Of a stretch of DNA of 61,698 nucleotides, positions 44,404 through 52,615 are shown in pieces. Positions within the stretch are counted from its first letter, which is position 1, and every line of letters begins with the position of its first letter. Source of the stretch: Glaciecola sp. HTCC2999 (GTDB taxonomy: Bacteria; Pseudomonadota; Gammaproteobacteria; Enterobacterales; Alteromonadaceae); contig NZ_DS989813.1 in NCBI RefSeq assembly GCF_000155775.1, positions 141,344 through 203,041 on the forward strand, given 5' to 3'. The translations under genes were made by a program, and so were the position numbers. The notes beneath the pieces were generated by a model. The model worked only from the letters and a program-made list of their open reading frames with translations, ran no database searches and had not been told where the DNA came from.

Positions 44404-45768
44404 TTAGCCTCGTTCTGAACGCTCTGCAATGACACCTGCAGCTTGTTCTTGCAGAATATAAACAATGTTCTTACTACGTGTATTGAGCATCGCATACAAT
44501 AACGTCATGGGAATGGCGACCACTAACCCTAAGACTGTGGTAACAAGCGCGGTCGAAATACCACCCGCCATCAATTTCGGATCACCAGTACCAAATAATG
44601 TAATCGCCTGAAAGGTGTTAATCATTCCGGTAACTGTACCCAGTAGGCCCATTAATGGCGCTACTACCGAGATAATTTTAATGATGGTTAAGTTACGCCC
44701 AAGCTTGGGTACTTCACCTAAAATCGCTTCAGTTAAATGTAACTCTAGAGACTCACTATCTGCACTGGGATAATCATCTTTCACTTTCATGACACGTCCT
44801 AAAGGATTGTTACTGCTAAACGTTTCTGATTTAAGCTGTTTATTCACTTTAGCTTTGATAATGGTCAAAGATACTAAGCGCTCTAAAGCAAGTAGCAAAC
44901 CAATCGCACCAACAATTAAGATGATGTAACCGACAAGGCCACCCTGTTCCACGCGCTCTTGTAAATTTGGTGCTTGAACTAGCAGGCCTAAAATCGATCC
45001 ACCCGTTGGATCAATGCCAAATTGCACTGTTTCACCATTAGATGCTTCAAGCGTCGCTACTGATGCCCCAAAACGGTCAGCCGGTTGGCGAATCAATTCT
45101 GACACAGTCCCTGTTACCCCGTTGTATTCAAGGTATTTGCCATCTGCAACTAATGCAAAAGGCCCAACACGTACTACTTCTTTATTGACTTTATTCCCGT
45201 CTGCTTCCACAACAGAAGTGGTGAAACGAGTCACTTTTCCGGCTTCAGTCATTTCACGTTGAATTTCAAACCAAACCCTCTCAATTTCATCGATAGATGC
45301 TAATTTAGATGATTTACCCATCGTTTGCGCCATTTCATCTAAAAACTCAGACCTGCCTGGGATTTGTGCTGATATAACAGAGTTGTAAAATTTATTTTTA
45401 GTATCACCAGACACTTGCTGCAAGACACCAAAAAGCTCTTTTAATGAACCTAGGCGCGTATTTAATGCATCATTTAAATCAGCCAATTTAAATTCATTTT
45501 CTTCGAATTGTGTTTCTAAACGCTCCGAAGTTGCCAATGCTTGATTTCTTACTTGCACAGTATCGCGAAGAATTTGGTCTTGCTCGGCACGTTTTTGAAT
45601 AAAGGCTTGCTCACGTTCTGTGTTTTGCGCTTTTTGCGCAAACTGTCCTTGCTCAAGCTGTTGTAATAATGCATCTAAATCTAATGCTTGTTTATTTTCT
45701 GCCACCGCACCTACACTAAATAATGAGGCACATACGATGGCAATGATGGGAGTAAGTAATCGTTTCAT
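44404..45768 (-). CDS. ttpC: TtpC-like large MotA/TolQ/ExbB family protein
   Basis: A 454-residue inner-membrane protein. A signal peptide (LLTPIIAIVCASLFSVGAVA) precedes a coiled-coil periplasmic part (residues about 25-120, rich in Glu, Gln and Leu) and a beta-rich linker. The ExbB-like domain has three helices (GGLVGYIILIVGAIGLLLAL, APLMGLLGTVTGMINTFQAI and TALVTTVLGLVVAIPMTLL). This architecture is that of TtpC, required by the TonB2 complex of Vibrio. The ATG at 45768 is preferred over one two codons earlier because AAGG is then 8 bases away. Confidence 0.9.
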   Translation of the reverse strand: MKRLLTPIIAIVCASLFSVGAVAENKQALDLDALLQQLEQGQFAQKAQNTEREQAFIQKRAEQDQILRDTVQVRNQALATSERLETQFEENEFKLADLNDALNTRLGSLKELFGVLQQVSGDTKNKFYNSVISAQIPGRSEFLDEMAQTMGKSSKLASIDEIERVWFEIQREMTEAGKVTRFTTSVVEADGNKVNKEVVRVGPFALVADGKYLEYNGVTGTVSELIRQPADRFGASVATLEASNGETVQFGIDPTGGSILGLLVQAPNLQERVEQGGLVGYIILIVGAIGLLLALERLVSLTIIKAKVNKQLKSETFSSNNPLGRVMKVKDDYPSADSESLELHLTEAILGEVPKLGRNLTIIKIISVVAPLMGLLGTVTGMINTFQAITLFGTGDPKLMAGGISTALVTTVLGLVVAIPMTLLYAMLNTRSKNIVYILQEQAAGVIAERSERG

Positions 45769-45778
45769 TGTCATTACC

Positions 45779-46546
45779 TTAGTCTGTGATTGCTACAGGA
45801 AGCATTAATAAATCAGGGGCTAATTGTTTCTTGGCCATACGTAACCCTTTAGTGATCTGGGTACGATAGCTAGAATCTAATGCTTCCCACTGGCGCGTTT
45901 GTTTATTCCATACGCCTTGACTTGATGCATCACGTGTTTGATAAATAAGTGCAGTACGCCCGAGACGTAGAAATTCTACATCGCGCTCTTGACCATCGAT
46001 AATATGTAATCCTTGATATGCTTCTAAAGTACGCCCGTAATCCATTTCTACTTGGAATGCCTCCATCACACGACGAAATTTCTCTGAGGGTGCCACATCA
46101 GCACGATCCATCATGGCACGCAGTCCAGTGACACGTTGAGCACGCTCCTCAGGCAAAAACGGTACATCGAGCGCAACAAACTGAGCTAGACCATCAATCA
46201 TATTCATCATTAAAGGGGTAATCTGACGTTCAATCACACTCACTTCATCAATCGCGGCATTAAGATCAGCCATTTCTTGGTTCTGATTGTTAACTTGATT
46301 TTGTAACTGACTGTTGTAGACATTTAAGCCTGCAATCTCTTTGTTCAGCGCTTTAAATTGTTGTAGTTTGCTATCAATTTGATCGGCAATATTATCAATC
46401 TTAGCTTGAGAAGCTGCCGCTGATTGGTTAATCATGGCCGAGTTATCAATGACTTTTTTAACCGTGCTATCTTCTTGAGCAAATAAGCTAGTGCTTACCA
46501 TTAATGTGCTCAATAAGACGAGTGCAAGAGAGCTTACGCGTTCCAT
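45779..46546 (-). CDS. DUF3450 domain protein, first gene of TonB2 operon
   Basis: A 255-residue secreted protein with a signal peptide (SLALVLLSTLMVSTSLFA-Q). A long coiled coil follows (SQAKIDNIADQIDSKLQQFK, AGLNVYNSQLQNQVNNQNQE), then the DUF3450 features FLPEERAQRVTGLRAMMDRA and RTLEAYQGLHIIDGQERD. The family nearly always lies next to ttpC/exbB genes; function unknown, presumably periplasmic. I chose the ATG at 46546, start of the signal peptide, with AGGT upstream. A Pho box promoter precedes it, so the whole six-gene operon should be induced by phosphate starvation. Confidence 0.9.
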   Translation of the reverse strand: MERVSSLALVLLSTLMVSTSLFAQEDSTVKKVIDNSAMINQSAAASQAKIDNIADQIDSKLQQFKALNKEIAGLNVYNSQLQNQVNNQNQEMADLNAAIDEVSVIERQITPLMMNMIDGLAQFVALDVPFLPEERAQRVTGLRAMMDRADVAPSEKFRRVMEAFQVEMDYGRTLEAYQGLHIIDGQERDVEFLRLGRTALIYQTRDASSQGVWNKQTRQWEALDSSYRTQITKGLRMAKKQLAPDLLMLPVAITD

Positions 46547-46604
46547 ATATGAAGACCTATTTTGATGGTGGTTGCTATGAAATGGCAACTTTAAAACAGC
46601 GCTA

Positions 46605-46638
46605 AGGATAAATAATCTAAGTGACACTTTTATTACAA
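46605..46638 (-). promoter_or_regulatory. Pho box and -10 of the TonB2 operon
   Basis: On the minus strand TTGTAAT-AAAA-GTGTCAC (46621-46638) is followed after exactly 10 bases by the -10 hexamer TATCCT (46605-46610). Geometry equals that of the phoB and porin-pst promoters here. The second 7-mer has two changes from CTGTCAT, so affinity may be moderate. The DUF3450 ATG is 58 bases beyond the -10. Confidence 0.75.
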
Positions 46639-46718
46639 AACTAGCACTAGATTACATCTTCATAAAAGTGTCATATTCGACAGTGATTTGCTGTTATAAG
46701 GCCTAAAACACTAGATAA

Positions 46719-46749
46719 TAAAAAAGGAAGCACATGGCTTCCTTTTTAT
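46719..46749 (-). terminator. Terminator after the TonB-dependent receptor gene
   Basis: AAAAAGGAAGC (46721-46731) pairs with GCTTCCTTTTT (46737-46747) around 5 bases. On the minus strand a T run follows. It ends the lipoprotein-receptor transcript about 20 bases after the receptor stop, so the TonB2 operon has to start from its own promoter. Confidence 0.9.
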
Positions 46750-46767
46750 GACAGTGATATGACGTTA

Positions 46768-49446
46768 TTAAAAGTCGTATTTAAAAGACACACTCACACC
46801 ACGCCCTTTAGTTTCTGAACGCAGTAACACGTTTTCAAACTCTAGCTCTTTTTGTTCGTCGAACATGTTTTTGAGCTTAAATGTAATGGTCGTATTAAAA
46901 TCTGGGTAATACTTATACACCGCATCCAAAGAATGGAAGGGTAGTTCCATATTGTCATCAAATCCATCAATACCCGGGATTAAAATACGTTCGCCAAAGA
47001 CGTTATATACCAATGATGCACTGTGCTCTCCATTATCAGAGTCAAAACCAAGCTGTAAGTTAACAACATACTCAGAATGACCTGTCAAACGACGTGTCGT
47101 ATTAGTAATCGCAGCAGAAACACCAGTTTGGTCAACAATGTTTTGACGGTCAAGTTCGATTTCTGAATCAGAAAGCGTCACGTTACCAGACAAAAACATG
47201 TTATCCCATACACCGTCACCGATGACTTCAAGACCTTGTAAAAACTCGATCTCAACACCAGTAAGTGAGCCAGTTTCAGCATTTGCAATGCGAATTAATG
47301 GAGGACCATCCTGAGCAGGTGATTGCACCGATTCAATTGGATTCGTCATATCCTTATAGAACACACCAATTGATAGGTTATTACCTGCTTCTCGATACCA
47401 TTCCCAACGTAAATCATAATTAATGATAGAGGTGGTGAGTAGGCCAGGCGTTCCAGCCACTGGAAATTCAGTTAATGGATCAATATATGTCGCAGAAGAG
47501 ACTTCACGCAAATCAGGACGAACGACGGTTTCACCAACACTAGCACGGAATTGCATTGAATCATCTTTGATGTATGTCACAGCAAGTGCAGGATAAAAAT
47601 CATCCTCTTGGAACGCAAGCTGTGCACGATCATCTTCATCTGATAAATCAATTTGGTTAGTACGCGGATCCATTGGCACAACGGCTTGTCGGAAATCTTC
47701 GAAACGAGCACCACCACTGAAACGCCATTGACCTTGATAGAACAAATCCGCTTCTAGATAAAACGCATCCACTTTTTGTGCTGCAGAGTAATCATCACCC
47801 GCGATGGTAGTATCACGTACTAAGAATTGACTAGCAGAATACATCGCGTTATCCAAAGCGCTATCACTTAAAATAGCAGCAAACGAATTACCTGATAACG
47901 TATTACCGTCAGCAAAAGCACGGGTATTAATGGCTATTCGACGGTTTTCTGCAACACGCGCTTTTGTTAAGAAATCACCACCAAATTTAAATTCCATTTC
48001 CCAATCTTGAGTAGTAAATGGGATAGTAGTATTCCACCCATAATTTTCAACACGGTCATGTAATGTTTGGAAGTCGTACTGCGCAGCACCCGTTGAGTTT
48101 GAAAGCGTACTTTCATTAACCACATCGAAAACACCATCTTCATTCACATCGGAAAGAATAAAACGAGCACCGAAACTACCAGGCGCATTTCGTACTGAAC
48201 GACCCAAAGAATATTTCCAATCAAAACCAGCAAAATTCAACTCAGGAAATGTATGCATACCTTTGATTTGGTTGGTATACATTTTACGCTCTTCATAATC
48301 GATACTGATATCGCGCACACGAAGACCATCGTTCTGGTTCAAGTTTTCCGTATTCCCGAACTTTTCTTTGACTTCATCAGACGTATCACTTAAAGCAATT
48401 AATGAATAATCGATGCGGTGATTGCGTTGATAATCAATCCCCATGTTTAACAGGGTCGACCATTTTGTCGTGTATTCGGTTACAAGCACATCATCGAAGA
48501 AACGTACGATTTCAATGGTGTCACCGACGCGGTTTGCTTGCTCAAGTTCATACTCTTCAGAAACATTCACACCACGGCTGTAGCCAGAAGCTAACAAGTA
48601 ACCGGTACGAATATCATCCGACAAATCAAAGTTGTTACCAACAGAGACATTAAAACCATAATTCGGGTCCACTGATGCATCAACCGGATCATAATCACGC
48701 TTCATGCTTTTCAGGACTTGGACGGCTTCATCTTGTGTAAATGCATTGTCAGCTTGTCTAGGAATTAATGGGTTGTTACCCAAGAAATCCTTAGTCGCCC
48801 AACTATTTACTAAGGTTGAAGGTGCAGCAAGGTTACCATCGTCTTGACCTAAGAAATTATCGTCACGACCATAGTCAAGCGCATCACCAGAATTTTCTGT
48901 ATTTGTGCCAATACTACCTGAAACATTAAAGATGAAATCAGAAGGGATGGACTTTAATCGAATATCAACGTTACCACCACCAAAAGAGGCAGGCATAGAC
49001 GGAGAATATGATTTTTGTACTGATAAACTTTCAATGATATCTGATGGAAATAAATCCAATGGAATAACATTACGCGTTGGATCGGGCGAAGGTACGTTAG
49101 CGCCATTTAATAGCGTACTTGAGTAACGTTCACCTAAACCACGCACATATATGAACTTACCGTCAACAAGTGTCAGACCTGTTACACGTCTTAATGCTGA
49201 GGCAGCATCACCATCACCCGTTCGTGAAATCTGTTCGGCACCTAAGATATCAGCAACAAAGGCTTGATTCTTTCGCTCTTCTAGAACTGCTGTTGCAGTC
49301 CCTTTTAATCGAGTGCCCGTTGCAACCACTTCTTCAATGATTTCTTCATCTGACTCTTGCGCTAATGCGGCAGGTGTAACTAGCAGAGAAGATAAAATTG
49401 CTAATGTAAGTGTTTTTAACGGAAACTGAGTATTAGGTTGTTTCAT
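46768..49446 (-). CDS. TonB-dependent receptor, predicted phosphate-starvation induced
   Basis: An 892-residue outer-membrane transporter. After a signal peptide (TLTLAILSSLLVTPAALA-Q) comes a probable TonB box in EEIIEEVVATGTRL. The plug follows (ADILGAEQISRTGDGDAASA, VTGLTLVDGKFIYVRGLGER, YSSTLLNGANVPSPDPTRNV), then a long barrel ending in VSVSFKYDF with terminal Phe. The RGLGERYSSTLLNG type is common among large marine receptors of unknown ligand. The ATG at 49446 has TGAGGT 7 bases upstream; the longer frame uses a TTG. It follows the 941-residue lipoprotein gene with only a hairpin between, and that gene has a Pho box. The partner energiser operon downstream also has one. I infer a phosphorus-containing ligand; which one is unknown. 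Confidence 0.88.
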   Translation of the reverse strand: MKQPNTQFPLKTLTLAILSSLLVTPAALAQESDEEIIEEVVATGTRLKGTATAVLEERKNQAFVADILGAEQISRTGDGDAASALRRVTGLTLVDGKFIYVRGLGERYSSTLLNGANVPSPDPTRNVIPLDLFPSDIIESLSVQKSYSPSMPASFGGGNVDIRLKSIPSDFIFNVSGSIGTNTENSGDALDYGRDDNFLGQDDGNLAAPSTLVNSWATKDFLGNNPLIPRQADNAFTQDEAVQVLKSMKRDYDPVDASVDPNYGFNVSVGNNFDLSDDIRTGYLLASGYSRGVNVSEEYELEQANRVGDTIEIVRFFDDVLVTEYTTKWSTLLNMGIDYQRNHRIDYSLIALSDTSDEVKEKFGNTENLNQNDGLRVRDISIDYEERKMYTNQIKGMHTFPELNFAGFDWKYSLGRSVRNAPGSFGARFILSDVNEDGVFDVVNESTLSNSTGAAQYDFQTLHDRVENYGWNTTIPFTTQDWEMEFKFGGDFLTKARVAENRRIAINTRAFADGNTLSGNSFAAILSDSALDNAMYSASQFLVRDTTIAGDDYSAAQKVDAFYLEADLFYQGQWRFSGGARFEDFRQAVVPMDPRTNQIDLSDEDDRAQLAFQEDDFYPALAVTYIKDDSMQFRASVGETVVRPDLREVSSATYIDPLTEFPVAGTPGLLTTSIINYDLRWEWYREAGNNLSIGVFYKDMTNPIESVQSPAQDGPPLIRIANAETGSLTGVEIEFLQGLEVIGDGVWDNMFLSGNVTLSDSEIELDRQNIVDQTGVSAAITNTTRRLTGHSEYVVNLQLGFDSDNGEHSASLVYNVFGERILIPGIDGFDDNMELPFHSLDAVYKYYPDFNTTITFKLKNMFDEQKELEFENVLLRSETKGRGVSVSFKYDF

Positions 49447-49502
49447 TTTAAACCTCAATTCACTGCTTGAATAACTGTTGTATTTGGAAGTGTTTGAAAC
49501 AC

Positions 49503-49529
49503 AAGTGCGCTACCGAAGGTAACGCACTT
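49503..49529 (-). other. Intercistronic hairpin between surface lipoprotein and receptor genes
   Basis: AAGTGCGCTACC (49503-49514) pairs with GGTAACGCACTT (49518-49529), one mismatch and a 3-base loop. No T run follows on the minus strand, so it looks like an mRNA 3' end stabiliser or partial attenuator. That would allow more lipoprotein than receptor, like the pstS-pstC hairpin. Confidence 0.65.
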
Positions 49530-49557
49530 GATCATCAAGCATTACTGACTTGCTAGG

Positions 49558-52383
49558 TTATAGACCTACAGTCCAACCAGCAGTCCAGTTATTTTCAGCG
49601 TCTTTAACAGCACCGATGAAGTCAGTTGTAGTGAAGAATGAATCAACAGCGTTTACGTCTGTAGCATCCACACCAGTTGCGATAGTAAAGATATCATTCA
49701 CAACAGCCGCTTCATCAGCTGCAACAGCATTGTTACGCGCCGCATCGTTCCACCATGCTTCAACACCTGCAGTGTCAAGTCCTGGTGCATCAACACCTTT
49801 GAAGTTTTCAGCACATGCAACAACTGACGTTTGAATGTTGATATCACCATCAGTCAAGTTACCTTGAACTGTGTCGTCGTTATCAAACTCGAGACATTCA
49901 CCAGCCGCGCCAGTGATAACAAAGTTATATAGCTGCGCAGACGTTTGGTCACGAAGTAATATACCTTCAGAATCTGTGTCAGCTGTGTCAAATGCGTTAC
50001 CAATGATAGTCATGTTTGCAACAGTTGGGTTTGAGAATTCAAAGCCTTCGCCTGAACCTGCGTTTCCGCCATCACCGTCACCTTCAATACCACGGTTAGC
50101 ATCAGAATCATCATCAGCGTGCTTAACAAGTACGAACTGCATCTTACCGTCATAACCGTTATCCCAATCAACTGAGTCATCTTGGATACCGGTTAGAACA
50201 ACATATTTAGCATTCACAGCACCACCGAAGAACTCGACACCATCATCCGCATTTTTGTGCACTTGAATGTACTCAACCGTTGTTGCAGAGCCAACGCCAC
50301 CGAATGTGATTCCGTTTAACTCGTTGTCAGGTGCAATTTCAAATCCACCGTGCATGACACGAACATAACGTAAGGTACCTGAGTTATCCGCATCATCAGT
50401 GCCACCAAATACTGCACCTTCTTGTACACCTTCTACTTGAAGCGCACATGCTGTTCCGTCCGTTGGACACTTAGTAGATTGACCGTTACCTAAGATAACC
50501 ATACCACCCCACTGACCTGGCGCACCGTTTACTAGTGTGCTTGGGTCTTGTGCGTGCTGACGAGAAGTGAAAGTAATTGGGTTTGTCGCGGTTCCGTTCG
50601 CATCGATTTGTGAACCTCGGCTTACCACTAGGTAATCGTTACCAGAAGAACCATATATAATAACACCAGGCTCTACTGTCAATGTAGCAGAATCAGTGTT
50701 ATCGCCACCAACAAATACAGCACCAGAAAGTGCGTACATGTTCCCAGCTGTTAATGTTAAGTCTGAAGTAATACGACCTGAAACTTGACATGTGTTTGTT
50801 TCGCCGTCAACAGAAGCAATCGTAGTGGTGCCTGCGGGACAACCTGACTGAGAAGCCGCAACCGCAACTTGGCCACCGCCAAATCCGAATGCCCAACCTT
50901 GACGCCAATCAGTCGCACCTATAGCACCTACAAAGCTGTTTTCTGCAAAGAAACCATCTAATGTAGAAGGGTTGCCACCCGCTGTTAGCAATGAAGACTC
51001 AGAAGTCAAAGAACCATCGTTGTTTATACCAAGCGCATTGCGTGCATCTGCATCAGTAAAATCAACAATTTGGTTACCTACTTGACCTTCAAACCAAGTT
51101 ACTAATTCTTCAGTGGTCTTCCCTGGAACATCTACACCTTTGACAGGCTCACTACATACTAACGCAGAGTATGTGATAGTTAGGTCGCCATCGTCTAAGT
51201 TACCTTGAACAGTCGCATCGCTATCAAACTCAAGACACTCACCCATTTCTTCAGGGCCAGTCACTAATAAGTTCATAATTTTAGCGGCTGTTTGGTCACG
51301 TAGTAATAAACCTTCAGAATCTGAATCTTCAGTGTCAAAGGTATTACCAATGACAGTCATGTTAGCAACCATTGGTGCCGAGAACTGGAATGCACCGCCA
51401 TCATCGTTTGCGTTACCGCCGTCACCGTCGCCTTCTATACCACGGTTCGCATCTGAGCCGTCACGTGCGTGCTCTACGTAAACGTATTGTAATTTACCGT
51501 TATAACCGTTATCCCAGTCAACAGAATCGTCTTGGTTACCCGTTAATACTAAGTACTTAGCGTTAACAGAACCACCGAAGAATTCAACACCGTCATCAGA
51601 GTTAGCGTGAACCTGAACATATTCAACCGTTGTTTCAGAACCAACACCACCGAATGTGATACCGTTTAATTCGTTATCAGGAGCAATTTCGAAACCGGCA
51701 TACTTAACGACGGTGTAACGTAAAATCCCAGAATTATCAGTCGCGTCAGTTCCACCGAATACAGAACCTTCGACAGCACCTTCTACTTGAAGCGCACATG
51801 CTGTGCCATCTGTTGGACACTTAGTTGATGGTGCGTTACCTAAGATAACTAAACCACCCCATTGGCCTGGACCAACTTCTGCACCAACAACATCATTGTA
51901 AGATGTCATGATTACCGGGTCTGTTGCAGAACCTGTTGATTCAATTTTTGAACCACGGCTAATAACTAAATAATCAGCACCTGAACGACCAAAAATAATT
52001 GTACCTGGTTCGATTTCAAGCGTGACGGAATTTTCGTTGTCATCACCAATAATCACAGGACCTTCTAATGCCCATACAGTGTCATTCGTTAATGTAATAG
52101 TTTCTGCAGCGTCACCTACAGATGAAATACGACCTGATAAAGAGCGCACTTCTACAGAAGAGCCCAATGCAGTGGACACTTGAGAACTCAAAAATGGAGA
52201 TGCGACACCAGGTGCACTATCATCAACTACAGGTGTTGAAGGCGTGCTTGGTGCATTATTAGTCGTCGTAGTAGTATTAGTGTTAGTAATATCACCTTCA
52301 GTAATATTAATATCGCCACCACAGCCGGCTAATACTAATGCCGATGCAACAGCAGATGCTTGAAATATGTGTTTTATATTCAT
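49558..52383 (-). CDS. Tandem-duplicated beta-helix-like surface lipoprotein, Pho-box controlled
   Basis: A 941-residue lipoprotein: signal with lipobox LVLAGC (Cys21), then a Thr/Asn/Pro-rich linker to about residue 65. Two homologous halves follow (about 83-500 and 535-941), offset by 450 residues. Each half has GPVIIGDD/GAVFVGGD-like turns, GQWGG(L/M)VILGN, STKCPTDGTACALQVEG, FEIAPDNELNGITFGGVGS, DDGVEFFGG, QDDSVDWDNGY, SDANRGIEGDGDGGNA and SEG(L/I)LLRDQT. The short repeated valine-rich turns suggest a parallel beta-helix; the Asp/Gly-rich loops suggest calcium or ligand binding. I recognise no enzyme family. It heads a transcript with the TonB-dependent receptor and has its own Pho box. 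A role as a surface phosphoester-binding or -hydrolysing partner of the receptor is inference. AGGGAA precedes the ATG. Confidence 0.85.
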   Translation of the reverse strand: MNIKHIFQASAVASALVLAGCGGDINITEGDITNTNTTTTTNNAPSTPSTPVVDDSAPGVASPFLSSQVSTALGSSVEVRSLSGRISSVGDAAETITLTNDTVWALEGPVIIGDDNENSVTLEIEPGTIIFGRSGADYLVISRGSKIESTGSATDPVIMTSYNDVVGAEVGPGQWGGLVILGNAPSTKCPTDGTACALQVEGAVEGSVFGGTDATDNSGILRYTVVKYAGFEIAPDNELNGITFGGVGSETTVEYVQVHANSDDGVEFFGGSVNAKYLVLTGNQDDSVDWDNGYNGKLQYVYVEHARDGSDANRGIEGDGDGGNANDDGGAFQFSAPMVANMTVIGNTFDTEDSDSEGLLLRDQTAAKIMNLLVTGPEEMGECLEFDSDATVQGNLDDGDLTITYSALVCSEPVKGVDVPGKTTEELVTWFEGQVGNQIVDFTDADARNALGINNDGSLTSESSLLTAGGNPSTLDGFFAENSFVGAIGATDWRQGWAFGFGGGQVAVAASQSGCPAGTTTIASVDGETNTCQVSGRITSDLTLTAGNMYALSGAVFVGGDNTDSATLTVEPGVIIYGSSGNDYLVVSRGSQIDANGTATNPITFTSRQHAQDPSTLVNGAPGQWGGMVILGNGQSTKCPTDGTACALQVEGVQEGAVFGGTDDADNSGTLRYVRVMHGGFEIAPDNELNGITFGGVGSATTVEYIQVHKNADDGVEFFGGAVNAKYVVLTGIQDDSVDWDNGYDGKMQFVLVKHADDDSDANRGIEGDGDGGNAGSGEGFEFSNPTVANMTIIGNAFDTADTDSEGILLRDQTSAQLYNFVITGAAGECLEFDNDDTVQGNLTDGDINIQTSVVACAENFKGVDAPGLDTAGVEAWWNDAARNNAVAADEAAVVNDIFTIATGVDATDVNAVDSFFTTTDFIGAVKDAENNWTAGWTVGL

Positions 52384-52425
52384 ATTTATTCCCTATGAAA
52401 TATCTTTAGTAAAAAAACTCTCTGT

Positions 52426-52459
52426 AGAATATCGAGGGAAAATGACAGAATTGTTACAT
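52426..52459 (-). promoter_or_regulatory. Pho box and -10 of the surface lipoprotein-receptor operon
   Basis: On the minus strand ATGTAAC-AATT-CTGTCAT (52442-52459) is followed after exactly 10 bases by TATTCT (52426-52431). The second 7-mer is perfect. The ATG is 42 bases beyond the -10. Geometry is identical to the phoB promoter. Confidence 0.82.
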
Positions 52460-52615
52460 TGATAAATTGTCATAAAAGTTTCATTTTATGAAATGGAGCG
52501 AACGCTTATTAGTTATGTGGCGAGATTTAGGTAGTGCATAATTAAGATAACAGCTACGAACAACAGCCACCATACTGATGATGATAGCTGTTGTCGTATC
52601 TAGAGTTAGATAGGT

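Noticed and set aside
46657-46674. Plus-oriented TCTTCAT-AAAA-GTGTCAT near the TonB2 promoter
   Set aside because: No -10 follows at the right distance and no plus-strand gene lies downstream; it may at most be an auxiliary PhoB site.
49558-52383. Direct repeats at the DNA level that could suggest a mobile element or assembly duplication
   Set aside because: The halves are diverged in codons and protein and lie in one intact frame, so this is an old intragenic duplication.
52549-52592. AACAGCTA/TAGCTGTT inverted repeat after the SulP gene as a terminator
   Set aside because: The loop is long and no T run follows, so I do not call it a terminator.
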